A stretch of 64,000 bases of DNA from UBA1429 sp964482225 (GTDB lineage Bacteria; Chloroflexota; Anaerolineae; UBA1429): NCBI GenBank assembly GCA_964482225.1, contig CAYZWT010000010.1:65227-129226 (forward strand), written 5' to 3'. The stretch's first letter is position 1; every line of letters starts with the position of its first letter. A model generated the notes under the pieces. It was not told the origin of the DNA and did not search any database. It was given only the letters and a program-made list of their open reading frames with translations. Shown here one piece after another: positions 16,460-25,352 of this stretch. Position numbers and translations under genes: made by a program.

Positions 16460-18053
16460 ACCTTTGGTAGACGATTTCCCCGCCCACGATGGTCAGATCC
16501 ACCTGGGTCTCCAACAACGCCTCGGGCGGCCGGGCGTGGATATCCTGCGAGAGCACGGCCACGTCGGCCCACTTGCCCGGCGCCAGGCTGCCCCGGCTGC
16601 CCTCGCCATAGGCGGCGTAGGCGGCGCCCAGGGTGTAGGCCTGCAAGGCCTCCTCGAGGGAGAGCCGCTGCGCGGGATACCAGCCCTCCGGCGGCTCGCC
16701 GCGGGCGCTCCGCCGGCTGACGGCGGCATATAGCCCCAGCATCGGGTTCAGGGCCTCCACGGGCGCGTCGGTGCCAAAGGCCAGGCGGGCGCCGCTCTCC
16801 AGCAGGCTGCGCCAGGCATACGCCGTGCGGCAGCGCTCGCCCCACTGGCGCTCCGCCATGACGCGGTCCTGGGTGGCGTGGATCGGCTGCATGGACGCGA
16901 TCACCCCCAGCCCTGCCAGGCGCGGCAGATCCTCAGGGGAGAGCAGTTGTACATGCTCGATGCGTTGGCGCAGGCGCAGATCCGGGAACTCGCGGGCCAC
17001 CTGGGCATAGATATCCAGCACCCGCCGGTTGGCGCCATCGCCGATGGCGTGGATGGCCGCCGCAAGCCCCTGCCGCGTCGCCAGGCGCACCGCCTCCAGC
17101 AGCGTCTCGGTCTCGGTGGCGGCCACGCCCAAGTGCCCCGGCTGGCCCTCATAGGGCGCCAGCATCTCGGCGGTGCCCGAGCCCAGGGCGCCATCGGCGA
17201 ACATCTTGACGTGGCCGATGCGCAGCCGCTCGCTGCCATAGCCTGTGCGCAGGCCGAGGGCCACCGCATCCTCCAACGCGCGCAGGGGCAACATGTGCCA
17301 CACCCGCGCCGTCAGCTCTCCCGCCTGCTCTAGCGCGGCCAGGGCGCGGAACGAATCGGGACCCTCGCAGTTGTGCACCGCCGTGATGCCATAGCGGGCG
17401 CAATCCGCCAGCGCGCCGCGGGCTGCCTCGCGCCAGGCCGCCTCGCCGGGCGGCGGAATCACGGCGCCGACCAGTTGGCGCGCGCTCTCGGAGAGGATGC
17501 CTGTGGGCGCGCCCGTCGCATCGCGCCAGATGCGCCCCCCCGGCGGGTCGGGCGTCTCGGCGCCAACGCCCGCCAGGCGCAGCGCCAGGCCGTTGACCCA
17601 GAGGGAGTGGCGATCCTTGGAATCCAGGGCCACGGGGCGCTCGGCCAGGACGCGGTCCAGGTCGTGCCGCGTGGGCATGGAGGGTTCGGGCCAGAGGTTG
17701 TGGTCCCAGCCGCCCCCCAACAGCCAGCCCGCCCCGGCTTGGCGCGTCGCCGCCTGCTGCACCCGCTCCAGGGCTTGCGGCAAGGTTGCGGCGCCCACCA
17801 GATCGGCCTGGGCCAGAGACATGCCGTGCATGCAGAGGTGCAGGTGGGCATCCTCAAAGCCGGGCAAGGCGGTGCGGCCCGCCAGATCCAGCGCACGGGC
17901 GCCGGGCGCCCGCGTGCGCAGCTCGTCATACGAGCCGCGAGCGAAAACGCGCCCGTCGCGGAGGAGCAGGGCCTCCGCGACGGGCTGGCTGGGATCCAGG
18001 GTGTGGATCGAGCCATTGTACAGGAGCAGATCACATGGCATGTGAGATGGCAT
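16458..18053 (-). CDS. Amidohydrolase family protein (YtcJ-like)
   Basis: A 531-residue metal-dependent hydrolase. I place the start at ATG 18053 (GGAGGGAC before it); ATG 18041 is also possible, and longer versions run into ssb. The N-terminal beta-sandwich begins CDLLLYNGSIHTLDP. The metal motif is DAHLHLCMHG (HxH). AIHAIGDGANRR and a late FGTDAPVEALNPMLGLY supply the further His and Asp. The C-terminal VDLTIVGGEIVYQR closes the sandwich. Length and motifs fit YtcJ/DUF6282-type amidohydrolases, many of which cleave N-substituted formamides or amides; the substrate cannot be told. Confidence 0.88.
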   Translation of the reverse strand: MPSHMPCDLLLYNGSIHTLDPSQPVAEALLLRDGRVFARGSYDELRTRAPGARALDLAGRTALPGFEDAHLHLCMHGMSLAQADLVGAATLPQALERVQQAATRQAGAGWLLGGGWDHNLWPEPSMPTRHDLDRVLAERPVALDSKDRHSLWVNGLALRLAGVGAETPDPPGGRIWRDATGAPTGILSESARQLVGAVIPPPGEAAWREAARGALADCARYGITAVHNCEGPDSFRALAALEQAGELTARVWHMLPLRALEDAVALGLRTGYGSERLRIGHVKMFADGALGSGTAEMLAPYEGQPGHLGVAATETETLLEAVRLATRQGLAAAIHAIGDGANRRVLDIYAQVAREFPDLRLRQRIEHVQLLSPEDLPRLAGLGVIASMQPIHATQDRVMAERQWGERCRTAYAWRSLLESGARLAFGTDAPVEALNPMLGLYAAVSRRSARGEPPEGWYPAQRLSLEEALQAYTLGAAYAAYGEGSRGSLAPGKWADVAVLSQDIHARPPEALLETQVDLTIVGGEIVYQR

Positions 18054-18090
18054 GTCCCTCCGCGGATGGCGTGGCCGGCCCGGTCGCGCT

Positions 18091-18516
18091 CTAGAACGGG
18101 ATCTCTTCTTCGTCGAGGATAGGGCCAGAGCCCTCGTCGCCCGCGTCAGCCTCTCTGGCGCCTGCCTCATAGCCGGCGCCAGCCTCGCCGCGCCCGCTGA
18201 GGAACTTGACGTCTCGGGCCGTGATCTCGAGCGATGCGCGCCATTCGCCGTCGCGCCCTTGATAGGGCGTGGGCTCCTGGAGCTCACCCTCGACCATGAC
18301 GAGCCGGCCTTTGGAGAGATACTGGTTGCAGGTCTCTGCCAGGCGGCGCCAGGCGGAGACCCGGAACCAGACGGTGCGCTCCTGGCGCTGGCCGTTCGGG
18401 TCGGTCCAGACGCGGTCCGTCGCGACGGAAAAGTTGGTGACGGGCGTGCCTTGAGCGGTATAGCGCATCTCTGGATCGCGGCCCAACCTGCCGATGATGA
18501 CGATTCGTTGGTACAT
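18091..18516 (-). CDS. ssb: Single-stranded DNA-binding protein
   Basis: A 141-residue SSB. The OB fold starts MYQRIVIIGRLGRDPEMRYT and continues with VTNFSVATDR, VWFRVSAWRRLAE, YLSKGRLVMVEGEL and ITARDVKFL. A Gly/Ala/Glu-rich linker leads to the acidic tip DEEEIPF, which recruits partner proteins in replication and repair. The neighbours (amidohydrolase downstream, unrelated genes upstream) are not the usual rpsF/rpsR pair, so this may be a stand-alone or secondary SSB. Confidence 0.95.
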   Translation of the reverse strand: MYQRIVIIGRLGRDPEMRYTAQGTPVTNFSVATDRVWTDPNGQRQERTVWFRVSAWRRLAETCNQYLSKGRLVMVEGELQEPTPYQGRDGEWRASLEITARDVKFLSGRGEAGAGYEAGAREADAGDEGSGPILDEEEIPF

Positions 18517-18564
18517 GGTGCGTTGCCTCCTTGCGTCCTATGTTGACGCTCTCACGACAGGACG

Positions 18565-18593
18565 AGTATAGCACGAGCCTGGTTGGGACGCAA
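18565..18593 (-). promoter_or_regulatory. ssb promoter
   Basis: TTGCGT (18593-18588) and TATACT (18570-18565) on the minus strand with a 17-base spacer, about 50 bases before the ssb start codon. Confidence 0.65.
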
Positions 18594-18809
18594 TCGCACC
18601 AACGTCCCACGGAATCCCTTTTGTACCGTTCACCCTGTTGTTTGGTCAGATGAAACCGCTTCTATACTGTAGAAAGGGCTTGTTACCCGTACACCCCGGC
18701 TCAGATCGGATCAGTTGCCTTTCATTAGCGGAGGCAGGTTGGATGTATACCCGTAGCGGCAGGCTATGCACCTAGTGTGAAAACCGATCCTCATTACGCT
18801 TATTTCCGC

Positions 18810-18838
18810 TTGACTTGTTCGGGTTTGTTCTGTATACT
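18810..18838 (+). promoter_or_regulatory. Near-consensus promoter of the small HTH gene
   Basis: TTGACT and TATACT with exactly 17 bases between them, one of the best promoters in the window. The start codon of the gene is about 160 bases downstream, giving a long leader. Confidence 0.75.
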
Positions 18839-19001
18839 ATTTGCAGTATCACCAAGCGCGCGGAGGGTGTGGCTTCCGAGCCCCCTGACGGTCGTTGCGC
18901 GGGAGCTCTGTTTGTCACATGGCATAGCACCGCAGAGCGTCGGTCACAAGGGGCTAGGTATGGCTTCCCCTCCAGGGGCGCCAAGATTAGGGGGGATAGA
19001 T

Positions 19002-19202
19002 ATGACACAGGACACGCTTCTGAATGTCAAGCAGGTGGCCGGATACTTGCAGCTCAAAGAGTCCACGATCTACTCGTGGGCCCAGGATGGCAAGATCCCG
19101 GCGATCAAGATCGGGCGCACATGGCGTTTCCGCCGTAGCGACCTGGATGCGTGGCTAGAGAGGCATCTCCAGGAAGAGACCGACATGGGCGATATCGCCT
19201 GA
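19002..19202 (+). CDS. Small helix-turn-helix protein (excisionase/BldC-like, HTH_17)
   Basis: A 66-residue MerR-type winged helix: LLNVKQVAGYLQLKESTIYS, WAQDGKIPAIKIGRTWRFRR and SDLDAWLERHLQE form the helices and wing, nearly the whole protein. ATG 19002 follows a GGGGG stretch. Proteins like this include phage excisionases and developmental regulators such as Streptomyces BldC; the lack of an integrase nearby favours a chromosomal regulator. It is monocistronic, with its own strong promoter. Confidence 0.88.
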   Translation: MTQDTLLNVKQVAGYLQLKESTIYSWAQDGKIPAIKIGRTWRFRRSDLDAWLERHLQEETDMGDIA

Positions 19203-19282
19203 TAGCGGCCTGCCGACCGTTCGTAGACCAGGGGATGGCGCGATCCTCTCTTGCCATCCCCTGGTTTCGGATATGGCCCACC

Positions 19283-20956
19283 TCAGGATCGTTTGACCCG
19301 CTGCAACTCCTCGATCATGGCCGGGCGATTGTCATAGGTGGCGCAGAGTTCATCCACCAGGCGATCCGCGCGCTCGGGCTGGCCCAGCGCCTTGATCCGC
19401 CCCACGTAGCGGGCAGCCTCGGCATAGCGCAGGCGATTGGCGGTGGTCCGCAGGATGGCACGCGCCACGCGCTCGTAGGCATCGGGCATCTCTTGAGGAT
19501 AGCGCGCCTCGAGTTCGTCGCCATAGTTCATCACTGCCTGGCGCGAGCCCAGCAGCGCGACCTGGAGCAGGTCATCCCAACGGCCCTCATCCGCCAGAAT
19601 CCTGGCGAGGGCTTCTCTGCCGGGCTCCGTCTGCCGGAACTCGGCGACCAGGCCATCCAGGTATGCCGGCCACTCGGCTTCACCCACCTCAGCCTTGAGC
19701 TGCTCCGTAGCCCAGGGTGAGTCCCAGTAGAGCAGCCGATTGCGTAGAGACGTAATGCGCCCTTGCCTATCGCTGGTGTGCGAGGTGGCTATGGAAAGAT
19801 AGGTATTGACGTACGCCCTTTCCTCTTCATCGAGATCGGACAGCTCGAGAGCGCGCAGACAGGCCCGCTGGAGCCCTTGATAGTCATCGCTGTGCAGATA
19901 CTCGCGCAAAAGGCCCATGCGGATACTGGGCACATCCAGGTTGTCCAGAGCGTAGGCCCTCGCGGCCTCGGCGCCCTGATGATCCTGGAGCATTTGCATA
20001 TGGATCGCCTTGCTTCCGTGGATTACGGCGGTGCGCAGCTCGGGATCTGCGATCTCTTTGGGTAAAGAGTTGAGGGCCTGTGTCAAACGCAGGCGCTCTG
20101 TGCCCCGGCGGGCGGCCTGAGAGGCCAGCCGCAGCAAGTCCCAGCCCCAATCCGCATCCAGGGTGGCCGCCTTGGCCCCTCTGCTGAGGCAATAGTCAAA
20201 GAGCTTGCGCAACTCACCTTTTTCCATGCTAGGGGCCATCAGACTCATCGCCCGCGTCGCCTGCTCGACTTGCTTGGTCAACTCCCATTCGGGATCATAG
20301 CCGTCAAATATGACAAGGTTGCCTACGACATTGATCACTGCCTGGACCAGAGTGAGGGCATCGCGTGAACGCCCGGCAACGAGCCAGCGCGCGGCGGTTT
20401 GCACCACGTTTTCGATGCGCACCACCGCCATCTGTTCTGCGTATGGATACTCCGGCTCGCTGCCAAAGGTCTCGTTCAACAGCGCGTTGACCAGCGTCTC
20501 GCAGAACCGTTGATCTGGGTTGGGGCAAAGCCACAGCAGAAGCGTGTCAGAAAGGCCAGGGTTGTACTGAACGGCAGCGAGTAGCTCGCTAATCAGATGC
20601 TCGCGAGGGACATCTCGGAGGATCTGCTCCAAGGTCACCATGCGTGCAGGCGGCGAAGGTTGCTGCGCACCCTCTTCTTGTCGAGCTTCTTCAAGTGCGT
20701 TCACAGCGTCCACCACCGCCACCAGGTGCGCGCAGGGACCGCCCCTCCGGCGCTTGCAGGAGCATTCCCACTCAACCCCTTCGGGTCGAATCCAGATGCG
20801 CACATCTTCGGGAGGGTCGCTCTGGACCTGCGCATGCCACACCCCTTGGGCCTCACGTTCGAGGTTCGTCACAAGCCCTTGCTCGTAGATCTGGCGCCCT
20901 TCTTGCAGAATCCCGGCGCTAGGGGTTCTTGTCACGGACTGGAACTTGCGGGCCAT
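19283..20956 (-). CDS. SWIM zinc-finger protein
   Basis: A 557-residue protein with a SWIM motif (CxCxnCxH) at about residues 69-81: WECSCKRRRGGPCAHLVAVV. The remaining 450 residues are helical and repeat-like (EAARAYALDNLDVPSIRMG; ACLRALELSDLDEEERAY), suggesting TPR/HEAT-like helices. SWIM proteins of this kind often lie beside SNF2 helicases or VWA/MoxR genes; none is present here. Probably nucleic-acid or protein binding; function unknown. Confidence 0.85.
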   Translation of the reverse strand: MARKFQSVTRTPSAGILQEGRQIYEQGLVTNLEREAQGVWHAQVQSDPPEDVRIWIRPEGVEWECSCKRRRGGPCAHLVAVVDAVNALEEARQEEGAQQPSPPARMVTLEQILRDVPREHLISELLAAVQYNPGLSDTLLLWLCPNPDQRFCETLVNALLNETFGSEPEYPYAEQMAVVRIENVVQTAARWLVAGRSRDALTLVQAVINVVGNLVIFDGYDPEWELTKQVEQATRAMSLMAPSMEKGELRKLFDYCLSRGAKAATLDADWGWDLLRLASQAARRGTERLRLTQALNSLPKEIADPELRTAVIHGSKAIHMQMLQDHQGAEAARAYALDNLDVPSIRMGLLREYLHSDDYQGLQRACLRALELSDLDEEERAYVNTYLSIATSHTSDRQGRITSLRNRLLYWDSPWATEQLKAEVGEAEWPAYLDGLVAEFRQTEPGREALARILADEGRWDDLLQVALLGSRQAVMNYGDELEARYPQEMPDAYERVARAILRTTANRLRYAEAARYVGRIKALGQPERADRLVDELCATYDNRPAMIEELQRVKRS

Positions 20957-21004
20957 CTTGTTCCTCCTTTGCGGATGAGCGGCCTGGATCGGCCCGCCCC
21001 GATG

Positions 21005-23791
21005 CTATGGCCCTACCTGAAGCGTCGTTAGCGGCAAGCGGCCATCGGGCGGCGCCGAGCCGGCGCTATCCACCACGGGCCACCGTTCCCAGGTGGCTTC
21101 ATCATACATACCCACAAACACGGTATACGGGCCAGACGCCAAATCGTCAGGGAGCGCCAATATGTGTGCATCCACCACTACCTCACCCGCACTCCAGCCG
21201 CTGGTGGGGCGCTCCCAGCCGGCGGGTACGCTGTCCTCCTGGGCCACGATGCGCCCCTCGGCATCCACCAGGTGCACGAACACCTTGGCATCGGCCACGG
21301 GCGCTTGCAGGGCCTGCCAATAGAGGATCAGGCGCCACGGGTTGCCGGGCGCCGGCTGCTCCTCGCCCAGATCATAGCCCAGCAGGAGCACATCCTGGCC
21401 GATCTGGGCGCGCGTTTCGTGCTGCATGGGCGGCGCCTGGTAGCGGCGCAGGGCGCCCAAGCTCTGCACAGGCCCCAGATCCAGCGATCCGGGCAGCCCT
21501 GGAATGCTGAGCAATACATGATAGCTGCCTGCGGGCAGCTCGGGCAAGTCCAACTCGTAGCGAGCCAACACGACCTCGCCCGGCGCCCACTCTGCGGTCG
21601 CATACTGATAGGCCAGTGGCAACATGGCGCTATGAGCCGTCTGCCCATCGGCGCCCAAGAGCTCGAACTGCGCGGCATAGTCCACGCCCGGGCGCTCTAG
21701 CGCCTGCCAGGTCGCCTCTACCACAAGACGCGGTGACAGCAAGACCTGGCCCGTGAGCCGGGTATGGTCCACCAGCCGCAGCGGCCCCATGTCCTCCCCC
21801 TCTGGGGCAAGCGCTGCCACATACGCCCCCTCCCCGAGCAGTGCGACCTCGCCCAGAGGCAGGTAGAACCCGGCAGGCTGGCCCTCGACCAATACGGCAA
21901 AGGGGCTGGGGCGCGAGTCGTCCACCAAAAAGCGCAGGCTATAGCGCCCGGCGGGGATGCCCTGGGGCAAGGGGATGGCGAACTGCTGGAACACCAGATC
22001 GCCCGGCCGCCACTGCTCGGGCATGAACCCCAAGTCGGTGTGCTGGCTCCAGCGGTGGCCCTGCTCGTCCACCAGATGCACAGAAAAGGTGCGCCCCTGG
22101 GTGGTGCGCTCGCGTACGCGCCACTGCATCGTGACCAGCAGAGGCTCGTCGCGTCGCGCCGTAGCAGGCGCCTCCCAGCCTACCACCTCGATCTCGCCCA
22201 ATGAGGCGAGCGCGCCCGCTGCGGATTGATCGCCCCGCGCCGTCTGTGCCAGCCGGTAGACCCTGACAGCCGGGTCGCCCTGGGGATCCAAGATCGTGGC
22301 CACCGGCTCGACCAGAGGCAGAAGCGTGGCCTGCACAAACGGCAAGCCGCGGAAGGGGTCCTGGGGCCAATAGTACAGCACGGCGCCACCCTCTCGATGG
22401 GGCACGACCACGGTCCGATCGACCACCAACCAGAGGGCCTCGCGCATGACGCCAGCCTCATAGAGGGCCGTCGGGTGCTGATAGTGCTCGGCGATCACCA
22501 CCACCGTATCGCCCGCTTGCAGGTGTGGCGCAGCGTGGCGGGCCAGCGCCGCATACTCGCCGTGAAAGCGGTAATAGTTCAGGGGCTCACGCGCCCAGAC
22601 ATCAAAGTAGACCGATCCGGCGTGCAAGCCCTCCAGCAGGAGCAGCGCGCCGACGAGAAAGGCAGGCGCCGCCTTCCAGCCCGCGCCCATCCGCCCACGC
22701 AACAGCTCGATGACGCGATCCAGGCCCAGCGCCACCAGGCCAAAGAGGGCCGGCGTGATGCCCGAGATGCGTTGGCTCTGGGGCATGGCGTCGGCCGTGA
22801 GCACGGCCGGCAGGCACATGCCCAGCACCCAGATGGGCAGCAAGGCGTATTCGGGTTGTCGCCAACGCCGCGCCACGGCCAACAGGCCGATCAACCCGAA
22901 ACAAGCCAGGGGCGGCGTCAGGGCCGGCTTGCCCGGCAGATTGAACAGCCAGCGCGGGTCCCCTCGCCAAAAGAGCCCGGCCAGGTTCTGCAGCAGGTTG
23001 CCCGCCATCAGCCGCGCAGCGCTCATATAGTCGCCGGCAGTCTCAAAGACCAGCACCTGGCTGGCTCGCTCGTAGAAATCGGCGGGATTGCGGTAGAAAT
23101 GGTAGCCCAGGGGGGCAAAGACGATGACGGCTGCCGCTACGGCCAGGGCCAGCAGCCCGACGCGTGAGAAAAAACGCCGGGGTTCCACGGCCAGCGCATA
23201 GAGGAAAAAGAGCGCCAGCGTGATGGGAAACAGGCGGGCGGCGAGATAGGTGTAGAGCACCGCTCCCACAAAGGCCCCGCCCAGCGCCGCCCAGGCCCAG
23301 CGCCGGTCGCGATAGCCGCGCCAGAGAAAGGTCATGGCCAGGCATTCGATAGGTGGGATCAGGATGTTGGGGTAGCCGTTGCGGCTCATGGAGAGGTGCC
23401 AGTAGTTGGCCGCCGTGACGGCGGCTGCCAGCACGCCCACCCGGGTGGAGAACAGCTCGCGACACAGAAGGAACACCAGTGGGATGGCGGCGATGCCGAT
23501 GAGGGCCGAAGTGAGCCGCAAGGTGACGCCGGAGGAGCCCAGCAGGCGAAAGACGCCCGCCAGCATGTACATATAGAGCGGCTCGCGTCCGGTGTAGGTG
23601 TGGAAAAAGACCGGCCAGTTGCCGCGGCCGATCATGCGGGCCATCAAGCCATAGACCGCTTCGTCAAAATGTAGCGCGGGCGGGGCGGCATCCAGCCAGA
23701 GAAGCCGCAACACCGCCCCACCCAGCATCGCAGCCAAGAGGGGCAGCAGCCATACGGCGCGGGACCGGTTGGCGGCGCGCTCTGCTCTCAT
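21005..23791 (-). CDS. Membrane glycosyltransferase, GT39/PMT_2 (ArnT-like)
   Basis: A 928-residue protein. ATG 23791 is preceded by AAGGAGG, though at short distance; the open frame extends upstream to 23893. The N-terminal half has about eleven TM helices beginning VWLLPLLAAMLGGAVLRLL, and the first external loop carries HFDEAVYGLMARMIGRG with the Asp-Glu pair that binds lipid-linked sugar in GT-C enzymes; HLSMSRNGYPNILIPPIE is a later loop. The C-terminal 400 residues are soluble and beta-rich with two or three similar segments (VTMQWRVRERTTQGRTFSV; LILYWQALQAPVADAKVFV). It probably transfers a sugar from a polyprenyl carrier to protein or lipid outside the membrane. Confidence 0.85.
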   Translation of the reverse strand: MRAERAANRSRAVWLLPLLAAMLGGAVLRLLWLDAAPPALHFDEAVYGLMARMIGRGNWPVFFHTYTGREPLYMYMLAGVFRLLGSSGVTLRLTSALIGIAAIPLVFLLCRELFSTRVGVLAAAVTAANYWHLSMSRNGYPNILIPPIECLAMTFLWRGYRDRRWAWAALGGAFVGAVLYTYLAARLFPITLALFFLYALAVEPRRFFSRVGLLALAVAAAVIVFAPLGYHFYRNPADFYERASQVLVFETAGDYMSAARLMAGNLLQNLAGLFWRGDPRWLFNLPGKPALTPPLACFGLIGLLAVARRWRQPEYALLPIWVLGMCLPAVLTADAMPQSQRISGITPALFGLVALGLDRVIELLRGRMGAGWKAAPAFLVGALLLLEGLHAGSVYFDVWAREPLNYYRFHGEYAALARHAAPHLQAGDTVVVIAEHYQHPTALYEAGVMREALWLVVDRTVVVPHREGGAVLYYWPQDPFRGLPFVQATLLPLVEPVATILDPQGDPAVRVYRLAQTARGDQSAAGALASLGEIEVVGWEAPATARRDEPLLVTMQWRVRERTTQGRTFSVHLVDEQGHRWSQHTDLGFMPEQWRPGDLVFQQFAIPLPQGIPAGRYSLRFLVDDSRPSPFAVLVEGQPAGFYLPLGEVALLGEGAYVAALAPEGEDMGPLRLVDHTRLTGQVLLSPRLVVEATWQALERPGVDYAAQFELLGADGQTAHSAMLPLAYQYATAEWAPGEVVLARYELDLPELPAGSYHVLLSIPGLPGSLDLGPVQSLGALRRYQAPPMQHETRAQIGQDVLLLGYDLGEEQPAPGNPWRLILYWQALQAPVADAKVFVHLVDAEGRIVAQEDSVPAGWERPTSGWSAGEVVVDAHILALPDDLASGPYTVFVGMYDEATWERWPVVDSAGSAPPDGRLPLTTLQVGP

Positions 23792-24010
23792 GGGCCTCCT
23801 TGCAGCCATGTATCCTGTGACACCTATCCGCCAGGGCCGTGGACGGGTCTCGCTGACAGCGCGGATTATCGCCGCTCGAGCGCAGGGTGTCAAAAGGGGG
23901 CGCGCAACTCGCCACAGTAGCGGGTCAGGCCGCTGGCCTCGAGGGGGTGCAATAGCTCCCGCTTCGTGCTCGGATGATCACCTCGCTCGGCTATTGCGCG
24001 GACATCTGCC

Positions 24011-25177
24011 TCACGCCAGCTCTGCCGCGATGACGCCGCGCCGGTCCAGCGCCCGCAGGATGGCCGCCGCCGCCAGACCCGCGACAAAGCCCACCGCCAT
24101 GTTGGTGGCCACGCCCAGGATGCCCGTCAGCAACGCCAGCCCCAGGCCCCAGCGGCGCAGCTTGAGCAGGGGCCGCAGCAACTGGATGCCCACCATGAAC
24201 ATCATGCCACCGATGAGGGCCATGGGAAAGGCGCTCAAGATGCCCAGCAGCGAGCGCCCCAGGAACACCCCCAGGCTAATCTCGATCAGGCCCTCCAGGA
24301 TGTTGGCCCCGGCGGTGCGCGCCCCAAAGTAGTACTGCCCTGCCAGCCCCTGGGAGCCGTGGCACATGGGCATGCCGCCAAAGAGCGAAGAGCCGATATT
24401 GATGAACCCCTGGTTCACCAGCAGCTTGGTTTCGCTGACCGCCTTGTCGGGGAACAGGTCGCGGATCATGACGGCGGTGGCCATGGTGGCGTTGGTCAAG
24501 GTCAAGGGGATCTGGGCGAAACCGGCCAGCACCAGCGCCTGCCAGACGTCCTTGAGATCGGGCACGGCAAAGCGCGGCAGCCCGATGCCGAATTCGAGGT
24601 TGGACAGCAGATCGCCCTTGAGGGCCATCAGCGCCACGCCCAGGCCCATGATCACCAGGGCGGCGGGGGCGTAACGGCTCTTGCGCAGCAGCAGGATGAG
24701 GGCGATAGCCAGCAGCCCCAGCCACGGCTCCGGGGCCAGCAGCCAGCGGGCGGGCTCGGGCGCCATCATCTGCACGGCCTGCCACCCCAGGGTCAGGCCC
24801 AGGGCGAGCTGAATGCCTCGCACCAGGCTCTCGGGCGTGATGGCCACCAGCTTGCGCATCAGGCCGGTGGCCGCCAGGACCAGCCAGATGATGCCCATGC
24901 CCAGGCCCGAGGCCACCACCATCTGAGCGGGCCACACCTGGCCGATGGCCGCCACCGAGATCACCTTCTTGGGTTCCACCGGCATGGGCAGCCGGTAGAT
25001 CAGGCCCAGGACGATATTGGTGAGGCCCATCATGACGAACAGGGCCGTGGGGTCCATGCGGTTGACGGCGATCAGGCCCACCGCCAGGGGGAACAGGGTG
25101 CCAAAGTCCCCCATCGAACCGGCCAGCTCGCGCAGGTTGAACTCGAAATCGGGATAGGTGCGCGGGTCGCGTTCCAA
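24011..25177 (-). CDS. Putative molybdate/sulfate transporter, MOT1 family
   Basis: A 388-residue membrane protein with ten to twelve hydrophobic helices. The signature stretches of MOT1-type transporters are visible: ELAGSMGDFGTLFPLAVGL near the N-terminus and GGMPMCHGSQGLAGQYYFGA in the C-terminal half. The family belongs to the SulP-like group without a STAS domain and takes up molybdate (plants, algae) or sulfate. mobB lies 27 kb away in the same window, so molybdenum use is plausible, but the substrate is not settled by sequence. Confidence 0.85.
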   Translation of the reverse strand: MERDPRTYPDFEFNLRELAGSMGDFGTLFPLAVGLIAVNRMDPTALFVMMGLTNIVLGLIYRLPMPVEPKKVISVAAIGQVWPAQMVVASGLGMGIIWLVLAATGLMRKLVAITPESLVRGIQLALGLTLGWQAVQMMAPEPARWLLAPEPWLGLLAIALILLLRKSRYAPAALVIMGLGVALMALKGDLLSNLEFGIGLPRFAVPDLKDVWQALVLAGFAQIPLTLTNATMATAVMIRDLFPDKAVSETKLLVNQGFINIGSSLFGGMPMCHGSQGLAGQYYFGARTAGANILEGLIEISLGVFLGRSLLGILSAFPMALIGGMMFMVGIQLLRPLLKLRRWGLGLALLTGILGVATNMAVGFVAGLAAAAILRALDRRGVIAAELA

Positions 25178-25252
25178 GGGTACGTTGCTCCTTTCAAGTC
25201 AACGGAGTGCGTCAAGACGCAAGTCTAGCACCGATATAGAGGAGCCTCAAAA

Positions 25253-25282
25253 CGGAGGGCGGGCTCCCTCGCCCGCCCTCCG
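25253..25282. repeat. GGCGGGC/GCCCGCC palindrome, copy 1
   Basis: CGGAGGGCGGGC pairs with GCCCGCCCTCCG around TCCCTC. The same core (GGCGGGC, a loop ending in CTC, GCCCGCC) recurs at 30334-30352 and 51111-51131. It lies downstream of the ABC exporter genes and may serve as their terminator. Confidence 0.55.
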
Positions 25283-25352
25283 AGGGGTCACCGGCCGGAG
25301 TAAGCCCGTGGCACGCCCAGGCGATAGCAGTGCATCGCCCCGTCCTTCCGAT

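Larger units (their letters stand above)
18517..19001. other. 485-base regulatory gap with divergent promoters
   Basis: The gap between ssb and the small HTH gene carries the ssb promoter on the minus strand and a strong promoter at 18810-18838 on the plus strand. A further TATACT occurs at 18663-18668 on the plus strand with only a weak -35 region. From 18839 to 19001 the transcript leader is long and contains no convincing reading frame or clear riboswitch. Confidence 0.5.

Noticed and set aside
13690..16845. A 1051-codon open frame on the minus strand, antisense to the guanylyltransferase gene.
   Set aside because: His/Gln/Ala/Arg-rich without domains, a typical shadow of a high-GC gene; the plus-strand frame has full family motifs.
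18777..19001. N-terminal extension of the small HTH gene to 141 codons.
   Set aside because: The additional frame passes through the promoter at 18810-18838 and has no ribosome site; ATG 19002 fits the domain.
19283..20956. SWIM protein as part of a defence or helicase operon.
   Set aside because: No SNF2 helicase, nuclease or VWA/MoxR partner is adjacent.
23890..24087. Short minus-strand frame after the MOT1 gene ending in LEASGLTRYCGELRAPF.
   Set aside because: It has no start codon outside the MOT1 gene and no ribosome site; possibly a remnant but unsupported.
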